From positions 38,287 to 102,286 of the forward strand of contig NZGF01000064.1 in assembly GCA_002690915.1 (NCBI GenBank): a stretch of DNA of 64,000 nt. Direction: 5' to 3'. This DNA is from Crocinitomicaceae bacterium (GTDB lineage Bacteria; Bacteroidota; Bacteroidia; Flavobacteriales_D; Sanyastnellaceae). A program made the translations under genes and the position numbers. How positions within the stretch are numbered: position 1 is the stretch's first letter; each line of letters opens with the position of its first letter. Shown here piece after piece: positions 19,677-30,661 of the stretch. The notes below the pieces were generated by a model that saw nothing but the letters and a program-made list of their open reading frames with translations, made no database searches and had not been told where the DNA came from.

Positions 19677-20537
19677 ATGAGTAAGTTCATAACACCCTTT
19701 GTTCTTTGTTTCCTAAGCCTCGCCTTGACGATGCCTGCAACTGCGCAAGTATCCAATGTACTTGACGGTGCATACGTCAAAGAGGCGAACATAACCAAGC
19801 GAGTCGTCCCCTACCCAGCGCTTCGTGAGGCTGATGTGATGTACACCCAACGCATCTGGCAAGAAATGGACTTACGGGAAAAAATCAATCACCCATACTA
19901 CTACCCCGTCAAGCCCATTGCGGACCGTAAAAATCTCTTTGATGTACTCCGTACTGCGCTCCTGGTCGAGGGTTCGCTGGTAGCTTATGGCACAGGACCC
20001 GCAGGCGACGACGATGAGTTCCGTTACCCCCTCTCTCCCAACCAAGTCGACTCGTTATTGAATCCAACCGTTCGATTTGAGAAATACGACTTGTCCACGA
20101 ATGAACGATTGCCGGACAGCATCGGAACGGTAACACTCGAATCCTCTGCGATTACACGATACCTGATTAAAGAAGATTGGATTTGGGACCGCCAACGGGG
20201 TCAACGTTACGTGCGGATCATTGGTATTGCACCGCGTATTGAAGAGTTAGATGAAGATGGTATATCCAAGGGCTTCAAAACCCTTTTCTGGCTGTACTAC
20301 CCAGAATGCCGGTACGTTTTGGCAAACGCAGATGCGTTTAATCCCATGAACGATGCACAGCGACGCACATATGAAGAACTGTTCCAAAAACGTTTCTTCA
20401 GCAGCTTCATCATCAAAGAAAGCAACGTGTATGACAGGCCGATTTCTGCATACGCTCGTGGTTTGGAGGCATTGGCCGAATCGGGGCGCATTAAAGAAGA
20501 ACTCTTTTTACTAGAGCACGACTTATGGCACTATTGA
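19677..20537 (+). CDS. gldN: T9SS/gliding protein GldN
   Basis: Signal peptide, DADVMYTQRIWQ-type GldN motifs, YYPECRYVLANADAFNPMNDAQRRTYEELFQKRFFSSFI; last gene of gldKLMN. Confidence 0.95.
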   Translation: MSKFITPFVLCFLSLALTMPATAQVSNVLDGAYVKEANITKRVVPYPALREADVMYTQRIWQEMDLREKINHPYYYPVKPIADRKNLFDVLRTALLVEGSLVAYGTGPAGDDDEFRYPLSPNQVDSLLNPTVRFEKYDLSTNERLPDSIGTVTLESSAITRYLIKEDWIWDRQRGQRYVRIIGIAPRIEELDEDGISKGFKTLFWLYYPECRYVLANADAFNPMNDAQRRTYEELFQKRFFSSFIIKESNVYDRPISAYARGLEALAESGRIKEELFLLEHDLWHY

Positions 20538-20553
20538 TTTGACACATGTAATT

Positions 20554-20586
20554 AAAAAGCCGGTTCTAAGGAGCCGGCTTTTTTTT
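20554..20586 (+). terminator. Rho-independent terminator after gldN
   Basis: AGCCGGTTC-TAAG-GAGCCGGCT stem with T8 tract. Confidence 0.85.
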
Positions 20587-20615
20587 GGCTTTTCAGCAAC
20601 CGACCTTTACACACC

Positions 20616-22577
20616 ATGTTGAGTTTGACCAACATCTCCGTGCATTTTGGACAGCGAACCCTATTCGAACACATTGATTTGTTCATAGGCCAACGCGAAC
20701 GTGTAGGACTAGTCGGTCGCAATGGCGCCGGCAAATCCACACTGCTTAAAATCATTGCCGGCATACAATCGCCTTCGGAGGGCTCAGTTGGACTGCCCAA
20801 AGAGGCTCAGGTCGGTTACCTGCCTCAAGAAATGGAGCACAACGAGGATGCGACCATCTTGGAGGAAGCCATGAGTGCCTTTGCTGAAACACAGCGCCTC
20901 GAAGAACGCGTTGAACAGCTTTCTCAAGAGCTAACTAACCGCACCGATTATGAAAGCCTAGAGTATGGTCGCATCATTGAAGACTTGACTGCGGCCAATG
21001 AACGCATTGACCTGCTGGGCGGAGCTTCCCAGGAAGAGCAAGTACAGCGCATCCTGCAAGGCCTAGGCTTCGTCGCAATGGATATGTCCCGCACGATGAG
21101 CGAATTCTCAGGAGGATGGAAAATGCGGGTCGAGCTAGCTAAACTCCTGCTCAGAAGTCCAGACTTGTTGTTGCTAGATGAGCCAACCAATCACCTGGAC
21201 CTCGAAAGCATCGAGTGGCTTGAGCAATTCTTGTTACAGAGTTCAAGCGCCATTTTATTGATCTCACACGACCGTGCATTTTTAGATAATTTGACGACGC
21301 GTACGATTGAAGTCACGCCCATGAAGTTGTTCGATCACAAATCGAGTTACACCAAATACCAAGTTTGGCGCGAAGATGAACGTACCCGACAGGAACAAGC
21401 CTACAAAAACCAGCAGAAATACATCGAGGACACGGAAGTACTCATCAACAAGTTTCGCGCGAAAAAAAACAAAGCAGCTTTTGCTCAGTCGTTGATCAAA
21501 AAACTCGATAAGCTAGACCGCATTGAGGTCGATGCAGCCGATAAAGCAGAAATTCGATTTCGCTTCCCACCAGCTCCGCGCTCTGGGAAGGTGAGTATTG
21601 AAGCCAATAACCTGAGCAAATCGTTTGACGATCTCAAGGTTTTCGAAGAATTGGATTTCATCCTTCCCCGTCAACAAAAAGTCGCCTTGGTCGGTAAGAA
21701 TGGTGCCGGAAAAACAACACTCACTCGCATTTTCATGGGCTTGGAGAAAAGCGGCGGAGAGCTGACCATTGGACACAACGTCGACATCGGTTATTACGCC
21801 CAGAACCAAGCCGAAGAACTCGACGGAGAATTGACGGTATTTGAAACCCTTGACGAAGTCGCTGTAGGCGAAATTCGAAAGCGCCTTCGCTCCATCCTCG
21901 GCTCCTTTTTGTTTTCCGGAGAGGACGTCGACAAGAAAGTCAAGGTCCTTTCTGGAGGTGAAAAAGCCAGATTGGCCTTATGCAAATTACTGCTTCACCC
22001 CTACAATCTGCTAATTCTCGATGAACCTACCAATCACCTCGACATCAAAGCCAAAGGAGTTCTGAAAGGTGCCTTAAAGGCATTCGATGGAACGTTAATT
22101 GTCGTTTCCCATGACCGAGATTTCCTTTCAGGACTAACGGAGTTTGTTTACGAAGTCACGCCCAATGGATTGAAGCAATACATCGGTGACATCAAGCAAT
22201 TCTTGCACGAAAAACACGCCACGAGCATTCGCGCATATGAGTCAAAAAAAGGAGAAACGGTAGCCAAAACTGTCGCGAAAAAGCCGAAAGCACAGCCCTC
22301 AGAACAGAAAGAAACATACCAAGAACGGAAGCAGCACGAAAGGGACGAACGCAAGCTGAAGAACCAGGTCAAGAAATACGAAACACGCATCCAACAGAAG
22401 GAACAAAGCTTGAAAGACATGGACGCTACCATGGCGAAAATTGACCCCAGCGATCGCCAGAAACTTACCGATCTCGCATACCAATACGAAGCCATTCAAC
22501 AAGAATTGAATGAAGCTTTCGAAAAGTGGACTATGGCGAGTGAAAGCCTAGAAAACATCAACCGTTCAAGCCGCTAG
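20616..22577 (+). CDS. ABC-F family ATP-binding protein
   Basis: Two ABC domains (GRNGAGKSTLLK, GKNGAGKTTLTR), duplicated LILDEPTNHLD, C-terminal coiled coil. Confidence 0.93.
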   Translation: MLSLTNISVHFGQRTLFEHIDLFIGQRERVGLVGRNGAGKSTLLKIIAGIQSPSEGSVGLPKEAQVGYLPQEMEHNEDATILEEAMSAFAETQRLEERVEQLSQELTNRTDYESLEYGRIIEDLTAANERIDLLGGASQEEQVQRILQGLGFVAMDMSRTMSEFSGGWKMRVELAKLLLRSPDLLLLDEPTNHLDLESIEWLEQFLLQSSSAILLISHDRAFLDNLTTRTIEVTPMKLFDHKSSYTKYQVWREDERTRQEQAYKNQQKYIEDTEVLINKFRAKKNKAAFAQSLIKKLDKLDRIEVDAADKAEIRFRFPPAPRSGKVSIEANNLSKSFDDLKVFEELDFILPRQQKVALVGKNGAGKTTLTRIFMGLEKSGGELTIGHNVDIGYYAQNQAEELDGELTVFETLDEVAVGEIRKRLRSILGSFLFSGEDVDKKVKVLSGGEKARLALCKLLLHPYNLLILDEPTNHLDIKAKGVLKGALKAFDGTLIVVSHDRDFLSGLTEFVYEVTPNGLKQYIGDIKQFLHEKHATSIRAYESKKGETVAKTVAKKPKAQPSEQKETYQERKQHERDERKLKNQVKKYETRIQQKEQSLKDMDATMAKIDPSDRQKLTDLAYQYEAIQQELNEAFEKWTMASESLENINRSSR

Positions 22578-22671
22578 AGACGGATATTTGTTCATAACCC
22601 TTGTTTACAAGTAGGCCCTTTAAAGCTGTTTTCCGCTTCTGGATTCGCAACTTAAGCACGATATTCGTCGT

Positions 22672-23613
22672 ATGCAGTTTGTGAAGCGTTCTATCCCCGT
22701 TGTTATTCTACTCATGAGTGCCAGCTTTGGCCTTGCACAGCACACACCAATATCCGCTGGCTTCACGCTCGGTGGGGCCAACTATCTCGGTGAAATTGGT
22801 GGCAAGCTCGAACCACGTGGCTCGGTGTTGGACGCCGATATCATCTCGACTTCACCTACGTTTGGCGGATTCTTGCGCTACGCCGCTAACGATCGCGTTC
22901 GAATTTCAGGCGAAGTCAATTACGTACACATCCGCCAAGCGGATCGGAATGCAGAGGATCCTGCACGACAAGCTCGCAATTTGAACTTTCGCAACCGCAT
23001 GGTGGAATTCGGCTTCCGAACTGATTTTACGGTTTTTCACATCGCGGACCGCAGCACCAACCGCAATTTCGCCAAGCCCGGAAAGCTTTTTGTCAAAGGC
23101 TTCGTCTTTACCGGAGTATATGGAGTGTTGCACAATCCCCAAGCACAGATCACATACGACCCCAACAACGAATGGGAAGACAGGTGGTACGATCTCCGTC
23201 CCCTCACAACTGAAGGTCAAGTGGAAGAGTACGCCTCCTTAATTGCAGCCATCCCGATGGGGTTGGGCATTGAGTTCGGCATGGGGTACGGCTGGGTACT
23301 AGGACTGGAAGCATCTTGGAGGACGACATTCACTGATTACTTGGACGACATCTCAGGCATGTATGCGAATCCTGACTACCTCTCCCCATTGGCAGAGGCC
23401 ATCAGTTCCCAATCCAATACAACCGTAATTGAAGCAATCAATGATCCAGCTTCTGGTAACGTGCTCAACCACCAATACCAAGAAGGCGGAACATACCGCG
23501 GTAATCCGGACACGAATGACAGTTACGGCACAGTACAGGTGACATTGGCACGTATCATCGATACACGAACTTCCTTCGAACGCGCCCTCGATCACATTTC
23601 GCGGCGCCGATAA
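22672..23613 (+). CDS. PorG-like (DUF6089) outer-membrane protein
   Basis: Signal peptide, GFTLGGANYLGEIGG, FGMGYGWVLGLEASWRTTFTDYLDDISGMYANP. Confidence 0.75.
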   Translation: MQFVKRSIPVVILLMSASFGLAQHTPISAGFTLGGANYLGEIGGKLEPRGSVLDADIISTSPTFGGFLRYAANDRVRISGEVNYVHIRQADRNAEDPARQARNLNFRNRMVEFGFRTDFTVFHIADRSTNRNFAKPGKLFVKGFVFTGVYGVLHNPQAQITYDPNNEWEDRWYDLRPLTTEGQVEEYASLIAAIPMGLGIEFGMGYGWVLGLEASWRTTFTDYLDDISGMYANPDYLSPLAEAISSQSNTTVIEAINDPASGNVLNHQYQEGGTYRGNPDTNDSYGTVQVTLARIIDTRTSFERALDHISRRR

Positions 23614-23616
23614 CCC

Positions 23617-24690
23617 TCAGGCTGAAAGGCCCCCGAGGTAGGCTTTCCACTTCGCTATAACGTCTTGTATGTCCGTGGGAAGTGGCGTGTCAAACTCCAA
23701 CCACTCTGCCGTTTCGGGATGCGTGAAGCCCAAACACCGTGCATGCAGTGCCTGACGAGGTAAGCGCTCAAAACAATTATTGAGAAAGGCTTGGTACTTC
23801 CCGCCTCGTACACCCTTGACAGCACGGTTTCCGCCGTACGAGGCATCACCGAATAAAGGATGCCCAGTGTGCTCCATGTGCACGCGAATCTGGTGGGTAC
23901 GACCCGTCTCCAATTTGCATTCCGCCAACGTTATCGGACCTAACCGCTCCAAAACGCTGTAGTGTGTCACGGCATGCTTTCCTTCTTCGCCTTCTGGATA
24001 TACGGCTTGAATCTTCCGGTTGCGACGGTTGCGACCAATGTGGCCTTCAATGGTGCCGTCCGCTTCCAAGTCTCCCCACACCAGAGCTGTGTAACGGCGT
24101 TCCACCGTACGCTCAAAAAATTGCAAACTCAGCGCCGTCATCGCTTCCTCCGTTTTTCCCAAAACCATAACACCCGTTGTATCCTTGTCAAGCCGATGCA
24201 CCAAACCCGGGCGTGGTATGACCGATTCGTCCGTCGCAAAATCAGGCGAAGAGGTATCTGGTGGCAATTCCAACTTCTGCTGAATCAAGTGATGGGCAAC
24301 ACCATGCACCAAGGTGCCAGTGTAGTTGCCGTTGCCTGGATGAACGACCAAACCTGCGGGCTTGTTCAAGACCAACACGTGCTCGTCCTCAAACAAAATA
24401 TCGAGCTCCATCGCTTCCGGGACAAGTTCAAAAGTGCGCACCGGGTTGGGGAATTCTATGGTAACCACATCTCCGGCCTTTACTTTGAAATTTGGCTTGA
24501 CGGATTCCCCATTTACACGGACATATCCGGCCTTAGCAGAAGCCTGAAGTCGCGAGCGCGACATTTTAGAAATCAGGTTAGTCACGAATTTATCGACACG
24601 CAACGGTTGCTGTCCGGCGTCCGCCACCAGCCGGTGGTGCTCAAATAGTTCCTCGGATCCGTCGTTTTCCTCGTGTACTTCACTTACCAT
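23617..24690 (-). CDS. rluD: RluA/RluD family 23S rRNA pseudouridine synthase
   Basis: S4 domain (RVDKFVTNLISKMSRSRLQASAKAGYVRVNG), RPGLVHRLDKDTTGVMV; start at 24690. Confidence 0.9.
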   Translation of the reverse strand: MVSEVHEENDGSEELFEHHRLVADAGQQPLRVDKFVTNLISKMSRSRLQASAKAGYVRVNGESVKPNFKVKAGDVVTIEFPNPVRTFELVPEAMELDILFEDEHVLVLNKPAGLVVHPGNGNYTGTLVHGVAHHLIQQKLELPPDTSSPDFATDESVIPRPGLVHRLDKDTTGVMVLGKTEEAMTALSLQFFERTVERRYTALVWGDLEADGTIEGHIGRNRRNRKIQAVYPEGEEGKHAVTHYSVLERLGPITLAECKLETGRTHQIRVHMEHTGHPLFGDASYGGNRAVKGVRGGKYQAFLNNCFERLPRQALHARCLGFTHPETAEWLEFDTPLPTDIQDVIAKWKAYLGGLSA

Positions 24691-26654
24691 CACTCCACTA
24701 TAAAGCGGGCATATTTTCCTTCTGCCGTCGCCAAGATGTAGGTTCCAGAATTCAATCCTAGCAAGTCCAAATTGTGATCTCCCAGTGTCGTCCACTCACC
24801 GGTCAATAGCTGCCGTCCAGTTGCATCAAACAGAAACCATTGGCTTACTGCATCCACATGAACCCTTAGCGTACCATTGGATACCGGATTGGGGGATATG
24901 CAAAGGGTCTGAGGCACTACAGCATCCTCTATTCCAACCCAGCTGTCTTGCAAATCTGCACGCAGAACTGGGCGAATCATGACCGTACCTTCTATATCGG
25001 AATTGAACCACGCACCCCCTAGCCCAAGCTGATAGTGCAACTGACCTGCGTTGGCATTGGTATTCTTATCCAATCCGAAATTGAGCATAGCATCGCTTCC
25101 TTGTACAAGTCCAACATGAATGTTGCCTTCGACCGGAATGGGGTCATCGTAAGCATAGTAGGCGAATACATCGTACCCATCCGTAAAATACTCGGGAGTC
25201 TGGAACTGATAGTTCTCCCCGAGTTCAACGCCGGGCAATCCAACGCTGTCCGCCCAGGCGCGGAGTAAAAAAGTTTCGTCATCCGAGTTGTTGTAGTACG
25301 GAGTAAAGTGAATGGCTAAGCCCAAAAGCGTATCCGGGACCTCCAATGCATACCGCATGGCCAGTTTTCCTCCGGCGGCCGTTAAAGCATAAGCCTTCTC
25401 TGCGGTGCCGTCATCGTAGGCAAAATCGATGTCAAAAACTTGCTGGAAGGTGATGCTGTCGTTGTCGGGCACTCCAACTTTCTCCGTGTGCAGCAAACCA
25501 ATAGAACTCTGCCACACAGCCACATCGAATACTGCCGTCGTATCGCTAACGGATGTATCGAACACGAAATCTTCCCCTTGGGGATTGTAGCCCAAATAGA
25601 TCAGCGTAGTGAATGGCGATTCTGGTAAGACGTTCGTGTTTTGGAAGGGACTCGCATACGTAGCGTCAATACCGTTGAACGCGACAGAAAACCCGCTCTC
25701 GATGTTGTCGGCTTGAGTCGTGCTCAAATTGCGCTGCTCCATCACCAAGCTGTCACGCATGTAAAACGCTGGGTTCGCACTGAAGTGATTCCATGGCATG
25801 CGCGTGTATTCACGAAGGAACGTATTGACGGGTTCAACGATAGCGACCTCGCTTTGTACTTCAAATGTCAGCGGATCGATTTGGTCGTCGAGCAAAATAT
25901 AATCCAAATGCCAGAGGTCCACATTGCCGGCGAGCGCTCCCCAGTTCCGAAAACGGAACTGGAACGCATTGTCCAACCACTGGAATTCATCCACGGCGAC
26001 GAAGATTCGTTCAAAGGTCTCTGTCGTCGCACTATCCGTCGACCACACCTCCGTCCAAATCACTTCTCCGGTCACATCATCCTCAGATTTGAATTCCAGC
26101 ACAAGCTCGTCTTCTCCCGGATCAGGCGCATTGCCTCGTCCCCCACCTTGCACGTAGAACATAAGGTGGATGTTCGATTCGGGGAAATACCCGTTGAGTG
26201 CAATGGGCATGGACGTCAGTGTATCCGCCCAATCGGGTGTATTAACCTCCACAAAATTATAAGGGTACCCCGTCCGATCCAAGCCGTCCAAAGTCGCGCA
26301 GCCGATGGTTGGTGCATTCAACGCGTACGTTGACGTAATCCTCGCAGAACCGGACTCCCATCTTTGGTACGCCTCGTATTCCTCGAATCCCGGACCGGGC
26401 ATGGACGGAGTCGAGAAATCGTCAAAAAAGGGCAGTGAAAGCGCAGCACCTCGCGCTCCTTCACGCTCAATTCGCGGACCTTTGGTACCCTGGTCCAGCG
26501 AAATCGTCACCAGGTCGCGTTCGAATTCGTGGGGTGAAGCCATTGTTTGAGCGGCCGCCGGCTGCAAAGCCTCAACAGCTGCAAAGCCCAACATCGTCAA
26601 ACGCTTCAGCCAAAAGCGAATGATCTTTGTACGGTTCTTATTCCAATCTTGCAT
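24690..26654 (-). CDS. Secreted protein with C-terminal T9SS type A sorting domain
   Basis: N-terminal hydrophobic segment; C-terminus CISPNPVSNGTLRVHVDAVSQWFLFDATGRQLLTGEW..LNSGTYILATAEGKYARFIVE. Confidence 0.85.
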   Translation of the reverse strand: MQDWNKNRTKIIRFWLKRLTMLGFAAVEALQPAAAQTMASPHEFERDLVTISLDQGTKGPRIEREGARGAALSLPFFDDFSTPSMPGPGFEEYEAYQRWESGSARITSTYALNAPTIGCATLDGLDRTGYPYNFVEVNTPDWADTLTSMPIALNGYFPESNIHLMFYVQGGGRGNAPDPGEDELVLEFKSEDDVTGEVIWTEVWSTDSATTETFERIFVAVDEFQWLDNAFQFRFRNWGALAGNVDLWHLDYILLDDQIDPLTFEVQSEVAIVEPVNTFLREYTRMPWNHFSANPAFYMRDSLVMEQRNLSTTQADNIESGFSVAFNGIDATYASPFQNTNVLPESPFTTLIYLGYNPQGEDFVFDTSVSDTTAVFDVAVWQSSIGLLHTEKVGVPDNDSITFQQVFDIDFAYDDGTAEKAYALTAAGGKLAMRYALEVPDTLLGLAIHFTPYYNNSDDETFLLRAWADSVGLPGVELGENYQFQTPEYFTDGYDVFAYYAYDDPIPVEGNIHVGLVQGSDAMLNFGLDKNTNANAGQLHYQLGLGGAWFNSDIEGTVMIRPVLRADLQDSWVGIEDAVVPQTLCISPNPVSNGTLRVHVDAVSQWFLFDATGRQLLTGEWTTLGDHNLDLLGLNSGTYILATAEGKYARFIVE

Positions 26655-26657
26655 GCC

Positions 26658-27458
26658 TTAATTCTGTTCTATTCGTCCCCGGTCCCATCGCAAGCCGAGG
26701 TATAAATCCAATTCGGTTCCAGCCGGAACGGCCTTGTCAAGGGTGGGCAAAAGATGTTGTTCGAGCACTTTTGCACGGGCCGAATCGCTGGCATCTTCCA
26801 CCGATTCCGCGAACTCCACCAATCCAAGGCTCATTTTGGCCTTGAGCACCGTTGTGCGCGCTTCGGCCAAGGTAAGACCCTTGACATTCGGGACTCCCAC
26901 GAGCTCCCGAGTTGTCGTACCGGAGACCAACACAACCCGAGTCCCCTTTGGACGACGAACGTCGGGCGCCAGAGAGTTGCCCTGTTCATCTTCCAAACGA
27001 ATCACTCGCCCCACCAGTGCCAAGTTGGGCTCAAACGTCTCTTCAACTTCAAAGCCTTTGTTTTCCAATACAATACGCGCAATACCGGGATCTTGTCCCT
27101 CCTCAATACCCAATCGTTCGAACGGTGGTGTGCTCCGGTACGTAGTCAAGTAAACCTTTCGGCCGGCTTTTATTTTTGAAGCTGCTGGAGGCACTTGGTC
27201 AATCACCTCAAAAGGCCGGCCTTTTCGGCTGTAAATGCTGTCCAAATGTACAGGAACGAGCCCCAGCGAAGACAACTCGTCCGACGCCTCTTGCAGCGTC
27301 GCTGTTTTCAAATCTGGCATCAATCGAGTGGAACCAGGTTGGGTGTACACTTTCAAATAAAACCACAAACCTCCCAATAGCAATGACCAAACGATTCCCA
27401 GCCGGAAAACCGTCCGAATAAAGGAGCGGCTGAACATGTAGCGAAACCACTGCTTCAT
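26658..27458 (-). CDS. PASTA domain-containing membrane-anchored protein
   Basis: One TM then PASTA-like repeats (MPDLKTATLQEASDELSSLGLVPV, VPNVKGLTLAEARTTVLKAKMSLG); start at MKQWFRY (27458). Confidence 0.8.
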   Translation of the reverse strand: MKQWFRYMFSRSFIRTVFRLGIVWSLLLGGLWFYLKVYTQPGSTRLMPDLKTATLQEASDELSSLGLVPVHLDSIYSRKGRPFEVIDQVPPAASKIKAGRKVYLTTYRSTPPFERLGIEEGQDPGIARIVLENKGFEVEETFEPNLALVGRVIRLEDEQGNSLAPDVRRPKGTRVVLVSGTTTRELVGVPNVKGLTLAEARTTVLKAKMSLGLVEFAESVEDASDSARAKVLEQHLLPTLDKAVPAGTELDLYLGLRWDRGRIEQN

Positions 27459-27516
27459 GCGTTCATCAACGTGGATTGCCCGGAATTGGTATGCTGCGTG
27501 CACATCACGCCCCAAG

Positions 27517-29760
27517 TTAACCCATCAACTCCTCTTCCAAGGCATTATCAAAGGTATTTCGCCACTCCGCGCAGAACCCAAAATGCTTGTTATCAACTAC
27601 AATTTTGCCCTTGGTGACGTGTCCCAGCAGCACGATTGGAACATCGAATTCTTCAATGATGTCAAGCAGTCGGTCCTGCTGGTTTTCATCGCAGCTAACC
27701 ACAATGCGGCCTTGGCCTTCACCAAACAAGAAGGCATCCAATCGAATGTCATCGTCAGTGACCACGTCGAACCCGAGTCCGTTGGGCATGGCCATCTCCA
27801 GTAAATTAACGAACAAACCGCCATCCGCCACGTCGTGGGCGGCCCGAATGCAGCCGCGCTCGATGCACTTCCGAACACAGCCTTGAACCCTGCCTTCTGC
27901 TTCCAAATTGAAATGGGGAGCCGGCGAGCGTTCGACCCCAGCAATGCTGCTGAGGTACTCGGAAGCATTAATGCAGTTGGTGACTTCCCCGAGTAAGAAA
28001 ATGAGCTCGCCCTTTTCTTTGAAATCAAGCGACATGTGGTCCTCGCGGTCCTCGATAACACCGATCATGCCAATCGTTGGGGTAGGGAATACCGCAACGG
28101 CAGAGCCATCGGGTTGGGCTGATTGATTGTAGAAACTCACATTGCCTCCGGTGACGGGCGTGTTGAAATGGCGGCACGAGCGTCCCATGCCTTCGATTGC
28201 CTTCACGAATTGCCAGTAAACTTCCGGGTTATGCGGATTGCCGAAATTCAAGCAGTTCGTTATCGCGCTGGGCATCCCGCCAGAGCAGCTGATGTTGCGA
28301 GCGGCCTCCGCCACCGCAATGGCCGTGCCGATTTCAGGGTCCATTTCCACGTAGCGCGCATTGCAATCGACGGTAAGAGCCAGGGCTTTCTTGGTCCCGC
28401 GCACGCTTACCACTCCGGCATCGGATGGCCGGTTGGTGCTGCGGTTGATGGTCCCCACCATACTGTCGTATTGCTCCCATACCCATTTTTTTGACGCGAT
28501 GTTCGGGGATTGGATCAAGCGGTCGGCGATGTCTTTGGCCTCTTCGACCGAAGGCACAGGAACCGACGAGGCGTCCCACGCCTGGGCGTCCGCGTACCAC
28601 GCTGGCTCACTGTATTCCCGATCGTAAACGGGGGCACCACCACCGAGCACGAGCGTATCGGCAGGAACCTCGGCCACCAGCTCCCCTTCCTTGAAGAAAC
28701 GGATCTGGTTGCCTTCTGTGACCGTACCGATGCATTCTGCGTGCAGATCCCACTTGTCGAAGATGCCTTCAACGACCGCTTCTTCTCCCTTCTTAACGAC
28801 CACCAACATACGCTCCTGCGACTCACTGAGGAGAATTTCGAATGGCTGCATGTCTGCTTGGCGCAATGGTACCTTGTCCAAATCAATGTCCATACCCACA
28901 TCGCCGGCCGCGGACATTTCCGAGGTCGAGCAGGTGATGCCCGCCGCGCCCATGTCCTGCATTCCTCGCACGGCATCGGTTGCAGCAAGTTCGAGGGTGG
29001 CCTCGAGCAGCAGCTTCTCCTGGAAGGGATCTCCGACCTGAACTGCTGGTAAATCCTCAGCACTCTCCGCCGTGATATCCTTGGAGGCAAATGACGCCCC
29101 TTGAATGCCGTCCTTGCCAGTAGCAGATCCCACGATATACACCGGATTGCCCACCCCGGATGCCGTGGCGCTGATAATCTTATCGGTTTCAAGGATGCCC
29201 ACCGACATGGCATTCACGAGCGGATTGACCTGGTAGCAGGGATCAAAGAATACCTCGCCTCCGACGATGGGCACTCCGAAACTGTTACCGTAATCACCAA
29301 TGCCTTTCACGACCCCTTCGAGCAGCCATTTGGTGCGCGGATTCTCTAGGTCACCGAATCGCAAGCTATTGAGCTGGGCAATGGGCCGTGCGCCCATGGT
29401 GAAGATGTCACGGTTGATTCCGCCAACGCCAGTTGCTGCACCTTGATAGGGTTCTAACGCGGAGGGATGGTTGTGTGATTCAATTTTGAATGCGCAGCCC
29501 AATCCGTCTCCTATATCCACAATGCCCGCGTTTTCCTCTCCGGCCTTGACAAGCATGTGTGGTCCTTCTTTGGGCAGCGTCTTCAGATACTTGATGGAGT
29601 TCTTGTACGAACAGTGCTCGCTCCACATCACGGAATAGATGCACATCTCCGTGAAATTTGGTGTACGACCAAGGATCTCTTCAATTTTTTCGAATTCATC
29701 TGCCGTCAAGCCCATGTCTTGGGCTTGTTCCAAAGTTGCCAGTGCAGTCGAAGCGTTCAT
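27517..29760 (-). CDS. purL: Phosphoribosylformylglycinamidine synthase subunit PurL
   Basis: [74 protein letters not shown]; small-type PurL of about 747 aa. Confidence 0.96.
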   Translation of the reverse strand: MNASTALATLEQAQDMGLTADEFEKIEEILGRTPNFTEMCIYSVMWSEHCSYKNSIKYLKTLPKEGPHMLVKAGEENAGIVDIGDGLGCAFKIESHNHPSALEPYQGAATGVGGINRDIFTMGARPIAQLNSLRFGDLENPRTKWLLEGVVKGIGDYGNSFGVPIVGGEVFFDPCYQVNPLVNAMSVGILETDKIISATASGVGNPVYIVGSATGKDGIQGASFASKDITAESAEDLPAVQVGDPFQEKLLLEATLELAATDAVRGMQDMGAAGITCSTSEMSAAGDVGMDIDLDKVPLRQADMQPFEILLSESQERMLVVVKKGEEAVVEGIFDKWDLHAECIGTVTEGNQIRFFKEGELVAEVPADTLVLGGGAPVYDREYSEPAWYADAQAWDASSVPVPSVEEAKDIADRLIQSPNIASKKWVWEQYDSMVGTINRSTNRPSDAGVVSVRGTKKALALTVDCNARYVEMDPEIGTAIAVAEAARNISCSGGMPSAITNCLNFGNPHNPEVYWQFVKAIEGMGRSCRHFNTPVTGGNVSFYNQSAQPDGSAVAVFPTPTIGMIGVIEDREDHMSLDFKEKGELIFLLGEVTNCINASEYLSSIAGVERSPAPHFNLEAEGRVQGCVRKCIERGCIRAAHDVADGGLFVNLLEMAMPNGLGFDVVTDDDIRLDAFLFGEGQGRIVVSCDENQQDRLLDIIEEFDVPIVLLGHVTKGKIVVDNKHFGFCAEWRNTFDNALEEELMG

Positions 29761-29873
29761 GGTGCGGGATTTTGCGAGCAAAATTACACTCCGCATTGGA
29801 CCTGACCGTGAGTTTTTTCACCCGTTTACTCACCAGTTGTCAACGGTACCTCGGCTGTCGTAATTTCGAAGCC

Positions 29874-30326
29874 ATGAGAGCTGTCATTCAACGGGTAAGC
29901 GAAGCATCAGTGACCATCGACAAGGAAGTAAGAGGGACCATCGAACACGGCTTGGTCATCCTGCTAGGTGTGGAAGCCGAAGACGGAATAGAAGACGTGG
30001 ATTGGCTTACCCGCAAAATCGCTGGGCTTCGCATTTTCAGCGACGCCGAGGGGAAGATGAACCGCTCGCTGGTAGACGTGGACGGAAAGGCTTTAATCAT
30101 CAGCCAGTTCACCCTGCACGCCGCCACGAAAAAAGGCACCCGTCCGAGCTTCATCAAAGCGGCACGCCCCGAGCACGCCATTCCGCTCTACGAAGCCTTC
30201 ATCCAAGCCTTTAACCAACTCACCACAGCACCCGCTGAGACTGGTGAATTCGGAGCCGATATGAAAGTCGCGCTCATCAACGACGGTCCTGTGACCATCT
30301 GGATAGACACGAAAAACAAGACATGA
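29874..30326 (+). CDS. dtd: D-aminoacyl-tRNA deacylase
   Basis: [50 protein letters not shown]; start at 29874. Confidence 0.95.
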   Translation: MRAVIQRVSEASVTIDKEVRGTIEHGLVILLGVEAEDGIEDVDWLTRKIAGLRIFSDAEGKMNRSLVDVDGKALIISQFTLHAATKKGTRPSFIKAARPEHAIPLYEAFIQAFNQLTTAPAETGEFGADMKVALINDGPVTIWIDTKNKT

Positions 30327-30661
30327 ATAACTCTCCCACCCTCAAATCGGTCCAAGCCCAAGTGGACGAATGGATCACTACTGTAGGCGTTCGTTATTTC
30401 AGCGAATTGACCAACATGGCCATCCTCACGGAGGAAGTGGGCGAACTCGCTCGCATCATGGCACGCCGGTACGGTGACCAGAGTGAAAAGGAATCCGACC
30501 GCCAAGCCAACCTTGCGGATGAGATGGCCGACATCCTCTGGGTACTCGCTGCTCTGGCCAATCAAACGGGCGTAGACTTGTCCAAAGCGTTTCAAGCCAA
30601 CATTGAAAAGAAAACCCAGCGCGACGCCGAACGCCACCGCAACAATCCCAAGCTTCAATGA
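30323..30661 (+). CDS. MazG-like nucleotide pyrophosphohydrolase
   Basis: [54 protein letters not shown]. Confidence 0.85.
   Translation: MNNSPTLKSVQAQVDEWITTVGVRYFSELTNMAILTEEVGELARIMARRYGDQSEKESDRQANLADEMADILWVLAALANQTGVDLSKAFQANIEKKTQRDAERHRNNPKLQ

Noticed and set aside
22600-22611. CTTGT-TT-ACAAG upstream of the porG-like gene
   Set aside because: Short 5-bp arms, no second copy seen and no clear promoter relation; likely chance
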